Assembly (NCBI GenBank): GCA_011391085.1
Contig: JAABRD010000049.1
Location: 1-39,567, forward strand
Direction of reading: 5' to 3'
Length of the DNA: 39,567 nucleotides
Source: Thiotrichaceae bacterium
Lineage (GTDB): Bacteria; Pseudomonadota; Gammaproteobacteria; Beggiatoales; Beggiatoaceae
The translations under genes and the position numbers were made by a program. Positions 7,476-15,259 of the stretch are shown one piece after another. Position 1 is the first letter of the stretch, and each line of letters starts with the position of its first letter. Below the pieces are notes generated by a model that made no database searches, was not told the origin of the DNA, and saw only the letters and a list, made by a program, of their open reading frames with translations.

Positions 7476-7605
7476 CCAGCTAAAGCCTCCACTCCAGCAC
7501 GTTGTGTAACGGGACTAGAGGCTTTAGCCGGTGGTTAGAGTGGATTTTTCCAAAAGATTCTGATAACATTACCTCTCTTTCATTCATACAGAGTCAATTT
7601 TTATT
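7476..7605. repeat. R1 repeat plus second copy of the duplicated leader
   Basis: An R1 pair (7476-7495 and 7514-7532) is followed by the second copy of the roughly 100-base leader described at 6783-6883 (this copy 7501-7605), which ends at the ATG at 7606. The repeat and the gene-proximal sequence moved together. Confidence 0.75.
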
Positions 7606-8205
7606 ATGAACACTCAACACATTTCCGAACTTTCCGATGGTGAACATTCTGCCATTCAGGATGTATCTAAAGACGGTATCTTGCAAGTTTATCTCAATGA
7701 GTATCGCAAACTCAAAGATGAACAAATTGCGCGGATTATCATGCGCGAACATTTGGTCTATGTTACGTTGGGCGTCTTTGGTGGCGTCTCCTCGTATGCC
7801 CTCCATGAAGATCAACACTATGCCTTTTTAGTGATACCCTGGGTCTGTTTGATTCTAGGCTGGTTGCATTCGATTACCAACGAAAAAGTCTCGTTCCTGG
7901 GGAAATATATTCGTCTGGAATTATCCGAAAAGCTGGAAAAACTTACGAGTGCTGGCACTCCCTCTCTACTTGGTTGGGAGGTGGCCCATCGAAGTGACAA
8001 ACATCGCATGATGCGCAAAATCTTTTAACTCATCATGGATGAAATCACCTTTGTCATCTCCGGCGGGATTGCCCTAGTCGCTTTTTGGCAGATGCAACCC
8101 TCTTTTTCACCTCTTCATAAATTCGTCTGGGGAGGTGAATTGGTATTGTTAATTGGATTCGGAATTTGGATAGCCGTGACAGCAGATTTGCAGAAAGGAC
8201 GTTAA
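7606..8205 (+). pseudogene. Four-helix membrane protein with in-frame stop
   Basis: The frame runs 200 codons from ATG 7606 to TAA 8203-8205 but is interrupted by a single TAA at 8026-8028. Before it, the product has a charged helix (YLNEYRKLKDEQIARI) and two membrane segments (HLVYVTLGVFGGVSSYA, YAFLVIPWVCLILGW). After it, 58 residues continue without a gap (LIMDEITFVISGGIALVAF and a second hydrophobic segment ELVLLIGFGIWIAV). In related proteins from memory this junction reads R-K-x-F-Q-x-I-x-DEITF, so CAA probably mutated to TAA. The function of the family is unknown to me. The first half alone would be a 140-residue two-helix protein. Confidence 0.75.
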
Positions 8206-8213
8206 GATGGTTG

Positions 8214-8246
8214 AGATTTGACAACTTTCAAAAAGTTGTCAAATCT
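8214..8246. terminator. Hairpin between convergent genes
   Basis: AGATTTGACAACTTT (8214-8228) pairs perfectly with AAAGTTGTCAAATCT (8232-8246) over a three-base loop. It lies just past the membrane gene and just past the moxR stop, so it could terminate both. T runs are weak. Confidence 0.65.
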
Positions 8247-8255
8247 TCTTCACAT

Positions 8256-9236
8256 TCACATCCTTGGTGCCTCCACTTTATTCAACACCGCCTTCAACAC
8301 CATATCTATGTCATGCCCCTCAATTTCCAATTCTGGGGATAATGTCATGCGGTGCCGCAATGTTGCCAACGCAATGTTTTTCACATCGTCAGGAATCACA
8401 AAATCTCGGCCAGCCAATAATGCGGCGGCACGGGAAGCACGAATCAAGGCAATACTGCCGCGGGGTCCTGCCCCCAAGGTGACGCCTGGCCAATTGCGAG
8501 TGTTGCGGACAATGTTCACCGCGTAGTCATACACTCGATCATCGATTTTGACGCTAGCGGCAATACGTTGCAGGGCGACTACATTATCAGGTTTGACGAT
8601 GGGACTGACTGCGCTAACATCCAACCCTTCTCCCACCTTGATAGATGTTACCTGTTTTACCAAATTGAGTTCCTCCGTAGCAGTGGGATAATCAATTCGA
8701 ATTTTCAATAAAAATCTATCCAATTGCGCTTCTGGAAGCGGATAAGTGCCTTCTTGTTCCACCGGATTTTGAGTGGCCAACGTCATAAACGGAGAAGACA
8801 CGGTAAAACCACGTCCCTCAATGGTCACCTGTTGTTCTTGCATCACTTCTAACAAAGCCGCTTGACTCTTGGCCGGGGCCCGATTGATTTCATCGGCTAA
8901 CAACAAATGTGTGAACACGGGTCCCTTACGAATCCGAAATTCTTCACTTTTGAGATCATACATCGCATGTCCAGTCACATCACTGGGCATCAAGTCCGGC
9001 GTAAATTGAATGCGTGTGAAACGTCCTTCAAACGTTTTCGCCAAAGCCTGCACCAGCAACGTTTTTCCCAACCCTGGCACCCCCTCAATGAGGACATGCC
9101 CGGCTGCCAATAACGCGATTAACACTTGGTCAATCACCTCACGTTGCCCTACCACCGCACGACTGACTTCCGCACGAATGCGTCGCACTATTTCAATCGC
9201 ACGAGTCACTTGTTCATTATTATTAAGAGTCGTCAT
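8256..9236 (-). CDS. MoxR family AAA+ ATPase
   Basis: A 326-residue MoxR-type AAA+ ATPase, a chaperone-like protein thought to help assemble or activate cofactor-containing or envelope proteins together with VWA and membrane partners. It shows Walker A GVPGLGKT (about 52-59), FTPDLMPSDVTG, Walker B LLLADEIN (about 111-118), sensor 1 ATQNP, and EAQLDRF. A C-terminal helical lid follows. ATG 9236 is preferred over the TTG at 9239; GAAGGA lies ten bases upstream. It is the last gene of the SpoIIM-DUF4129-DUF4350 cluster, but a DUF58 gene, usual beside MoxR, is not present. Confidence 0.92.
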   Translation of the reverse strand: MTTLNNNEQVTRAIEIVRRIRAEVSRAVVGQREVIDQVLIALLAAGHVLIEGVPGLGKTLLVQALAKTFEGRFTRIQFTPDLMPSDVTGHAMYDLKSEEFRIRKGPVFTHLLLADEINRAPAKSQAALLEVMQEQQVTIEGRGFTVSSPFMTLATQNPVEQEGTYPLPEAQLDRFLLKIRIDYPTATEELNLVKQVTSIKVGEGLDVSAVSPIVKPDNVVALQRIAASVKIDDRVYDYAVNIVRNTRNWPGVTLGAGPRGSIALIRASRAAALLAGRDFVIPDDVKNIALATLRHRMTLSPELEIEGHDIDMVLKAVLNKVEAPRM

Positions 9237-9333
9237 CAAAATATATTCCTTCAGTGTTAAATTTAAACCGATTCCTCAAGCGTCCAAAGCGCAATTTTAT
9301 AGTCATGTTCCCCCCAAACTTGTACAATTCCCG

Positions 9334-9396
9334 CTGGAGCGCAATAAGAATTATTGCGCAGTTTCGCACCGCGCAATAATTCTTATTGCGCCCCAG
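9334..9396. repeat. R3 long hairpin repeat
   Basis: Arms 9334-9359 and 9371-9396 form a 26-base inverted repeat with one mismatch, starting CTGGAGCGCAATAAG. It is flanked by sequence like that around the copy at 121-191 (TTGTAC before, CAGATA or CGGAAA after). Confidence 0.85.
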
Positions 9397-9422
9397 CAGA
9401 TAAGTGCAAATTTATATGAATC

Positions 9423-9582
9423 AGTAGTGAAGCAGAAATTTTCTGGTATAATGACGCCCTTACCCTCGGCCCCTCTCCCTACGGGCGTGGGGAGACAGGC
9501 AACCTCAGTGGTTTTCTCCCCTCTCCCCCTGGGAGAGGGGCCGGGGGAGAGGGTAAACATATCACCCACATTGCATCACTAC
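9423..9582. repeat. Hybrid R2 TIR element
   Basis: The left end GTAGTGAAGCAGAAATTTTC matches the element at 13817. The right end ATTGCATCACTAC matches the elements at 13671, 14925 and 23697. The interior has two C/G-rich inverted blocks (cccctctccc). Together with the R3 hairpin it fills the 381-base space between DUF4350 and moxR; there is no gene there. Confidence 0.7.
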
Positions 9583-9617
9583 CCAAATTTATATGAATAT
9601 CACTGTATCACACTGTA

Positions 9618-10904
9618 TCACAACGCATTTCTAAGCTGAGTTAGAATTTGAACCGCACGAGTGAACTCTGCCTCCTGGCCTCCCCGTCTGCCAGATTTCT
9701 TAGTCATCAAGAAAAACCTCCTCCGCACCTTAGAAAAAGGAGAAACAGCAGAAGATAAATTGAACACTTCTTCAATCTCTTGTTCCTCCCACCCTGACAT
9801 TTGCGCCAGCCGTTCACTTAATTCCTGATTAGACAGACGCGACCAATCTGGGTGAACCACTTTTAACCGAGTCATTAACGCCTGTTTAGTGGCATTCCAT
9901 AACCGCTGGGCTTGACCATGTTGCCACAAAAAATGCCCACTGGCTTCAATATGTTCCAACAAACGCCTGCGGGTCAGCGGTGGTTCTGGAAGAACCGGCC
10001 CAAACCGTCGACTGGCAAACCATAACCAAAACAGGATGAGAGTCGCTACACTGAGAATAATCGTCCACCCATGCAACCAAAGTAATTGCCATAAAGTCGG
10101 CACTTGTGCTTGTTGGGAATCGGTGGCCTCAGAACGCGGTAGCAAACGTTGTCGAACCAACCAAACACGAGTGACCGGTTGTTTCACATTGACCAAATGC
10201 CAGAGAAATTGCGCATGGTCATACTTTTCAATGGCGTCGTTTTCAATAAACCACAAATCGCTTAACACAGTTACGATACCTTCACCAATCGAGTAAGTCA
10301 AGAGGTGAATCCCGTTATCGTCACCGATTTTCAGCACAGGGCTACGGGTGCCTTCGAGACGATAATTGGGAGAAAATGCAACTTGCAGGGAATAATCTTG
10401 CCAAGTCACCTGAGTCGGTTGATCTGGTTCCAAATCACTTTCCTCCGCATCATTTTTATATTGAGAGACTTGCAAAAATGTCAATAAGGGATCAGGAGAG
10501 GGTTCATCCTCTGCCTCCGTCGGTTCATCCTGTTCATCATTCTGTAAAGTATCACTGACAAAAATGAGATGCCCCCCCAGGGTGATCCAAACGCGGAGGA
10601 GATCGACTTGCGCTTCAGACAAAGCCGAGTCCTCTTGAATTAAGATCAGGGTATCTTCTTTCTCTAACTTTTTCAAATCCGGCACCGTTTTGGTTGCCAT
10701 CACCGTCGCCCCCATTCGTTTCAATAGATATTCTGCGGCCAAGAGTGGATTAGATCGGGCGGGTCCTTGAAAACCCGTGTGAACTGTTTTCGAGACTCGT
10801 TCATAATGAGTAAAGAACCAGTAAGAAACCCAGATGAGTGGGAGAGAAAAGATAACTAACCAGAGAAGTTTGGAATGTAGAATTGGAAATTTGAAAAAGT
10901 TCAT
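9618..10904 (-). CDS. DUF4350 membrane protein
   Basis: A 428-residue inner-membrane protein. An N-terminal membrane segment (about 14-31, LWLVIFSLPLIWVSYWF) precedes a DUF4350 domain of GATase-like fold (ARSNPLLAAEYLLKRMGATV, DTLILIQED, WITLGGHLIFVSD). An acidic insertion (about 120-150) follows, then a second membrane segment (about 279-297) and a cytoplasmic helical tail of about 130 residues. DUF4350 proteins occur in MoxR/DUF58/DUF4129 envelope clusters, as here. The biochemical role is unknown. Repeats separate it from both neighbours in the cluster. Confidence 0.8.
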   Translation of the reverse strand: MNFFKFPILHSKLLWLVIFSLPLIWVSYWFFTHYERVSKTVHTGFQGPARSNPLLAAEYLLKRMGATVMATKTVPDLKKLEKEDTLILIQEDSALSEAQVDLLRVWITLGGHLIFVSDTLQNDEQDEPTEAEDEPSPDPLLTFLQVSQYKNDAEESDLEPDQPTQVTWQDYSLQVAFSPNYRLEGTRSPVLKIGDDNGIHLLTYSIGEGIVTVLSDLWFIENDAIEKYDHAQFLWHLVNVKQPVTRVWLVRQRLLPRSEATDSQQAQVPTLWQLLWLHGWTIILSVATLILFWLWFASRRFGPVLPEPPLTRRRLLEHIEASGHFLWQHGQAQRLWNATKQALMTRLKVVHPDWSRLSNQELSERLAQMSGWEEQEIEEVFNLSSAVSPFSKVRRRFFLMTKKSGRRGGQEAEFTRAVQILTQLRNAL

Positions 10905-10920
10905 AAATAGGTATAATGAT

Positions 10921-10980
10921 ACCGGCTGAAGCCTCTACTCCGGCCTGAATGAAAATACTGGAGTGGAGGCTTTAGCCGGT
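10921..10980. repeat. R1 palindromic repeat
   Basis: ACCGGCTGAAGCCTCTACTCC pairs with GGAGTGGAGGCTTTAGCCGGT across a 17-base centre. It lies between the DUF4350 and DUF4129 genes of one cluster. Confidence 0.9.
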
Positions 10981-10997
10981 GGCTGTGGTAGGAATCG

Positions 10998-11732
10998 TTA
11001 AACTTCAAAATATTGCGCCCAGTCCTTACATAACTGTTGCGCTTCCATATCAGAAGGAAACCGTTGTGCATAGGCGACACTTTGCCAATGCCGAGTTAAT
11101 TCTGAAAAATAATTGAACAATTGCGCAGGTTGGTGACGTTCGACAAGACGCACACATTCGCTTTCTGTGGTGCTGTCTAAAATCGCCAGTCTATCACGAG
11201 ACATCAAGATTGCCAAGGCGCCTCGATACAACAAACTGATAGCGGTCCGTGGCTGACCTGCTTGCCAAATCGCCCAGGCTTGTCTTGACAAACTGGAAGA
11301 TTTGGCAAACGGATTGTCTTTCAAAGATTCACCGAGAATACGTGGTTGGACGACATGAATCGGCTGATCTTTCGTTTGAAAAGAAAATTTTTCCAACCAA
11401 TGTGGCGCCCGGCGCAGCAGAAACAGGATTGCCAACCCCAGTAATGTCCACAGCATGATTTCCAACATATTAGCGAAGAGAGTGATCAATTCAGGGAGTT
11501 GTAAAAAATCTTCCGAAACCTCCTCAGTAACGATTTGTTTGTTAACCGGTTCATCGATACGTTGCCAATGATATTCTTCACGAGTCGTTTGAAATTCGGG
11601 TTGCATGAGAATGTCTGTGATATATTTTTTAGCCAATTCTGGGTTAACCGGTTCTGACGAGGATGTGGCCGGGGCCGAGGAGAACAGGAGGTTGCAGAAG
11701 AGAATAATGGGAAAATATTTGGGAATGAACAT
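10998..11732 (-). CDS. DUF4129 domain protein
   Basis: A 244-residue protein with an N-terminal hydrophobic signal or anchor (YFPIILFCNLLFSSAPA) and a central membrane segment (LEIMLWTLLGLAILFLLRR). A C-terminal cytoplasmic DUF4129 domain follows (AISLLYRGALAIL, then ESECVRLVERH and FNYFSELTRHWQSVAYAQRFP). DUF4129 proteins accompany MoxR ATPases. The alternative upstream start (GTG 11771) lies against repeat sequence; the ATG at 11732 gives a proper signal sequence. The reaction is unknown; a role in cell-envelope maintenance is inferred from context. Confidence 0.8.
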   Translation of the reverse strand: MFIPKYFPIILFCNLLFSSAPATSSSEPVNPELAKKYITDILMQPEFQTTREEYHWQRIDEPVNKQIVTEEVSEDFLQLPELITLFANMLEIMLWTLLGLAILFLLRRAPHWLEKFSFQTKDQPIHVVQPRILGESLKDNPFAKSSSLSRQAWAIWQAGQPRTAISLLYRGALAILMSRDRLAILDSTTESECVRLVERHQPAQLFNYFSELTRHWQSVAYAQRFPSDMEAQQLCKDWAQYFEV

Positions 11733-11775
11733 AATTGAGTAATTTATAAATTGATGCTTTAACACAACCACCAGA

Positions 11776-11903
11776 GTGGAGGTTTTAGCCGGCGGTAGGT
11801 AGTTAATGCTTTAACACCACCGGACTAGAGGCTTCAGCCGGTGGTGGGTGGGCACGAGATTTGGTTGCATACCAATCCCACCGGCTGAAGCCTCTACTCC
11901 GGC
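11776..11903. repeat. Cluster of R1 repeats and half repeats
   Basis: Half repeat 11776-11792 (AGAGTGGAGGTTTTAGCCGG), half repeat 11820-11842 and its inverted partner 11879-11903 fill the space between two genes of the SpoIIM/MoxR cluster. TTAATGCTTTAACACCACC also recurs within the block. Confidence 0.85.
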
Positions 11904-11921
11904 GGTTTTTATTTCTAATTA

Positions 11922-12677
11922 TTACCTTTGGCACCGTTCCGCCAGCCGTCGAAACGCCAATTCAATATCCCACCCTTCTAAATGTGTGCGACGGTTCAAA
12001 TAGAGGGCAAAGCCACCTGCTACATAAAGCGTTTCGGCAATGCTTAAAGCTATCAAACCAAAGGTGGCGTGACAAATTCGTACCCAAACGGGCGCCGTTG
12101 CAGTGGTGCCAAAGACCAGTTCCTTAAATTCTAAATCCACTGTGGTGGGCATCATAAGGTAAGCCAATCCGAATAGAGAAAAGTATATCACCTGTTCGAA
12201 ACTTAAACAAGCCAAAGTCAACCAATGGGCCGTATTTAAAGTCTTCTGTTGAAGAAGTTGGAGACGGTGAGAACGTGCATAATGATCTAGTTGTTCCAGT
12301 TGCCACACGGGGAGACGGAAAGAACGCGCTATCCCAATTCGTTCCAGGGTCAAGCCGCGCAGTAAATGGGTAGTGGTAAGCAATGTCGGCAACGCCTTCC
12401 ACAATTGCCAAGGCGTCAGTGCTTCTCCAAACAAGGCGCGTCCCAAAAAGTGGAGGAGGAGGCGGTCAAAAACAGGTTTTAACCACCACAGTATCCAGCC
12501 GGCAAACACTATATCTTTATATAACGGGACGTAAATGATCAAGGCTATGGGAAATAAGCACAGTAGCCAAAGTAGGCATAATGGTTTCCACCAATACTGA
12601 ACCATACGAAACCCTAAATCTATCGATTCCCACGGGTTGCGTGGTCGAACCGTGGCTTGAATGAGACTAATCTGCAT
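11922..12677 (-). CDS. Multi-spanning membrane protein of the SpoIIM cluster
   Basis: A 251-residue protein with about four to five hydrophobic segments: KPLCLLWLLCLFPIALIIY (31-49), KDIVFAGWILWWL, LTLACLSFEQVIYFSLFGLAYL (about 153-175) and HATFGLIALSIAETLYVAGGF (about 204-224). I do not recognise a named family. The start overlaps the end of the SpoIIM gene by 11 bases, indicating translational coupling. Position between SpoIIM and DUF4129 suggests it belongs to the same membrane complex, replacing the RDD protein seen in some clusters. Confidence 0.75.
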   Translation of the reverse strand: MQISLIQATVRPRNPWESIDLGFRMVQYWWKPLCLLWLLCLFPIALIIYVPLYKDIVFAGWILWWLKPVFDRLLLHFLGRALFGEALTPWQLWKALPTLLTTTHLLRGLTLERIGIARSFRLPVWQLEQLDHYARSHRLQLLQQKTLNTAHWLTLACLSFEQVIYFSLFGLAYLMMPTTVDLEFKELVFGTTATAPVWVRICHATFGLIALSIAETLYVAGGFALYLNRRTHLEGWDIELAFRRLAERCQR

Positions 12678-13638
12678 CGTGACGTCCTACTCTCCAAAAA
12701 TAGTTGATGACTAGGAACCATAAGAGTCCTCCTACTGTATATTTAAGCCACGGTTCAAGGGCTGTATTGGATGACCAAAACGCTTCTATAAATGCCGCTA
12801 ACAATAGCATACCGATGACGCCATAGACGAGATGAATGCTGTCTAAAGCGGCGTGCTGTAACGATTGTAAGCGTGTGAAACGACCTGGGGCCAGGAGGGC
12901 CATTCCTAATTTTAAACCAGCAGCCCCGGCTAAGACAATGGCGGTTAATTCGAACGCACCATGTCCGATTACAAACGTATAAAAGGGTTGCGTGTAACTT
13001 AAATGCGTCAAGTGTCCTGCCACTGCACCAATGACAAGACCATTGAAGAGTAAAAAGAAGAGGGTACCCAATCCAAATAGAATCCCGCCCGCAAAAGTTT
13101 GAAAAGCGATGCCAATGTTATTGCGAATATAGAAACCAAACATGAGAAAATCGCTGTCTGCTTCGCGGTTTCGCCCCAGATGTTCTGCCAGCGGGTGATA
13201 CATCCGTTCCAGTTCTTTGACCTCTTCGGTATCCATGACGCTGTATATCAAGTCCGGGTTGAGTTGAATACCAATAAATATAGCCAATAGCGGTCCTATA
13301 AAAAGGAGGGACGAGAAGAGGACGGTCAAATATTCTTTTCTTACCCAGGTGGGAAAAGCTAGAACAATAAAGTTAACCAAGGCCCTTCCCCAATTACCAT
13401 GATGTTGATAAAAGTGCTGATGTCCTCGTAAGACGAGAAGATTGAGTCGTTCTACCAAGTAAGGAGTATAATGACGGTCTCGTGCTAGGGCCAAATGGGT
13501 ACACACTTGCCGATACAGTCTTGGAAAATCAGTGACTTGAGAAGCGTCAATGGTTTCATGTCGATCCAATGCCTCTAACCATTTCTGTAGCGTTTGCCAT
13601 TGGGCTTGATGATGGAGTTCAAAGGTGGTTTGTTTCAT
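12667..13638 (-). CDS. SpoIIM (stage II sporulation M/DUF95) membrane protein
   Basis: A 323-residue integral membrane protein. A cytoplasmic N-terminus (RLYRQVCTHLALARDRHYTPYLVERLNLLV in the middle of it) precedes membrane segments. The family signature is NNIGIAFQTFAGGILFGLGTL, then NGLVIGAVAGHLT, and FVIGHGAFELTAIVLAGAAGLKLG, where the conserved HGxxE is clear. In non-sporulating bacteria these proteins are encoded with MoxR, DUF58 and DUF4129 genes and are thought to work in envelope biogenesis. It is the first gene of the cluster; upstream is a repeat-filled gap. Confidence 0.9.
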   Translation of the reverse strand: MKQTTFELHHQAQWQTLQKWLEALDRHETIDASQVTDFPRLYRQVCTHLALARDRHYTPYLVERLNLLVLRGHQHFYQHHGNWGRALVNFIVLAFPTWVRKEYLTVLFSSLLFIGPLLAIFIGIQLNPDLIYSVMDTEEVKELERMYHPLAEHLGRNREADSDFLMFGFYIRNNIGIAFQTFAGGILFGLGTLFFLLFNGLVIGAVAGHLTHLSYTQPFYTFVIGHGAFELTAIVLAGAAGLKLGMALLAPGRFTRLQSLQHAALDSIHLVYGVIGMLLLAAFIEAFWSSNTALEPWLKYTVGGLLWFLVINYFWRVGRHDAD

Positions 13639-13670
13639 GGTGTTGGGTATTAAAGTGATTCAGACATTTG

Positions 13671-13955
13671 GTAGTGATGCAATCTGGGTGATATGTCTGA
13701 ACTTTGATTAGAATGATTTTCAGATGAACTATGATTAGTAAAATCTCCTTATCAATCAGAGTCCTCATTTAATCATCTTAATCAAAGTTCAAGACTGAAG
13801 AGAAACCTCGCGATAAGTAGTGAAGCAGAAATTTTCTGGTATCACGACGTCCGGCCCCTCTCCCAGGGGGAGAGGGGCCGGGGGTGAGGGTGACGATTGA
13901 AAATACGGTAAAATTTCTGCTTCAGTACTTATTTGACTCAGATTACATCACTACC
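13671..13955. repeat. R2 TIR element with a second element nested inside
   Basis: Outer ends GTAGTGATGCAATC (13671) and GATTACATCACTAC (to 13955) are inverted repeats with one mismatch. Inside, ACTTTGATTAGAATG and TAATCATCTTAATCAAAGTTC form further complementary parts. A different element (13817-13928) with its own ends is inserted. A sister element without the insertion is at 14925-15089. This accounts for the gap between the SpoIIM and Uma2 genes. Confidence 0.75.
13817..13928. repeat. Nested R2 element (GTAGTGAAGCAGAAATTTT ends)
   Basis: GTAGTGAAGCAGAAATTTT at the left and AAAATTTCTGCTTCAGTAC at the right are near-perfect 19-base terminal inverted repeats. They flank a strong G/C hairpin (CCCCTCTCCC...GGGAGAGGGG). 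The same element is at 1-93. Confidence 0.85.
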
Positions 13956-13990
13956 CAGAAATTTTAAGCAAGATAGGAAATCCATGAGTC

Positions 13991-14014
13991 CAAAGCGTAA
14001 CTTTCTACGCTTTG
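13991..14014. repeat. R4-type CAAAGCGTA/TACGCTTTG hairpin
   Basis: CAAAGCGTA and TACGCTTTG pair around a six-base loop just past the stop of the Uma2 gene, where it could act as that gene's terminator. It is part of a family including 29005, 29748, 35272 and 37469. Confidence 0.6.
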
Positions 14015-14034
14015 TACCCCTCAAGTGGACTTTC

Positions 14035-14892
14035 TTACTTTTGCAACTGCGCCTTGAGTCGCGCTATTTCTTCCTCTAAAGCACGATGTGCTTGGATTTC
14101 CTTTTCCACCCGTTGTCGTTCCATTTGCAACGACTGTTCCATAGTTTCCACCCGTTGCCGTTCCATTTGCACTGACCGTTCCGCATTCTGGCGGGCTTGT
14201 CTTTCCTTCCAAAATGAGATTTCGGCTTGATGACGCGCCTGGGCTTCCGTCATCGCCCGTTGTGCATAATCCTCTCCTTCGGTCAATACCAACTGACCAT
14301 CTTCGTCAAAAAAACGCGGGGCAGGTAACCAGGTGAAATAGCGTTCAGAATAACAGTCCGCCACGCCTAACCATAATCCCAGTTCCTCACACCATAACCA
14401 ACCTTTGGTGTTCGGTTTGATTTCCAGATAACGTCCCCTCACCAATCGCCATCCCTGTACGGTTTTGGTTCGCGGATTATAAATTAGGTATTCTGGCGTC
14501 TTCAACTGTTTTTCATAAATGGTCTTCTTCTCCTTTAGATCGGTTTTAGCCGTCGTCGTGGAGGCCAGTTCGACTACCAAATTCGGTGCCAGTCCGCCCT
14601 CTTCCCAAATCACCCAGGCATCCCGTGGGCGGTATTTATCCTTCACACCTTTGACCACAAAAAAATCTGGACCACGGTAATGATGTCGTTTGTCCTGATG
14701 AGGATCAAAATAAACGAACATGTTCGACCCCATATAGACATCTGCTTGATCTTTCCAATAGTGCCGTAAAGTTAAATCTAGCACCAACATGGCTTCATAA
14801 TGTAAACTCGTTTCCAAGGGCTGATTATCATCACAAGGTAGGTCCGAACCGCGGACGGTTGTCACGGCGGGTTTTAGTGTTAAGACAGGCAT
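14035..14892 (-). CDS. Uma2 family endonuclease with C-terminal coiled coil
   Basis: A 285-residue protein. The Uma2/DUF820 nuclease-fold domain covers about residues 10-200 and includes RGPDFFVVKGV, APNLVVELASTTTAKTDL and KQLKTPEYLIYNP. A charged coiled coil (about 215-285) then carries repeated QMERQRVE units. The long Gln/Arg/Glu coiled coil after the nuclease domain is common in this subfamily. The ATG at 14892 is preferred over the TTG at 14907. The cellular role is unknown. It stands alone, bracketed by repeats on both sides. Confidence 0.85.
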   Translation of the reverse strand: MPVLTLKPAVTTVRGSDLPCDDNQPLETSLHYEAMLVLDLTLRHYWKDQADVYMGSNMFVYFDPHQDKRHHYRGPDFFVVKGVKDKYRPRDAWVIWEEGGLAPNLVVELASTTTAKTDLKEKKTIYEKQLKTPEYLIYNPRTKTVQGWRLVRGRYLEIKPNTKGWLWCEELGLWLGVADCYSERYFTWLPAPRFFDEDGQLVLTEGEDYAQRAMTEAQARHQAEISFWKERQARQNAERSVQMERQRVETMEQSLQMERQRVEKEIQAHRALEEEIARLKAQLQK

Positions 14893-14924
14893 ATTTTTTA
14901 TTTTCAATAGGTAATGGTGATTGG

Positions 14925-15089
14925 GTAGTGAGGCAATGTGGGGGTACTGTCTGAACTCTGATTAGAATGATTTTCAGATGGACTATGATTAGTCTCAAGC
15001 CTCCTGTCATAGCCCTCCTTTAATCATATCAATCACAGTTCCAGACCTAAGAGAAACCGCACGATATTTCATCCTGATTGCATCACTAC
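14925..15089. repeat. R2 TIR element
   Basis: GTAGTGAGGCAATG (left) and GATTGCATCACTAC (right) are inverted repeats. The interior TCTGATTAGAATGATTTTC...CTATGATTAGT is closely shared with the outer parts of the element at 13671-13955. With it, the 352-base gap before the VIT/VWA gene is largely explained. Confidence 0.75.
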
Positions 15090-15259
15090 CGGTAATTGAA
15101 AGTCATTTTATCACAGTGTAGCAAAATATCAAAAAATAGTCTATACTTATCTCTTAGAGAGAATTTTATGAATGAGTCTGAATTAGGCCATTTGTTGCTT
15201 TCTCTTATTCGTTGTTCTTACGTTTATTATCTCACAACTTCATTTGAAAGGAAACTATT

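Noticed and set aside
9010-9639. 209-residue plus-strand ORF opposite moxR
   Set aside because: Antisense to moxR and then through R3/R2 repeats; composition is that of a shadow frame.
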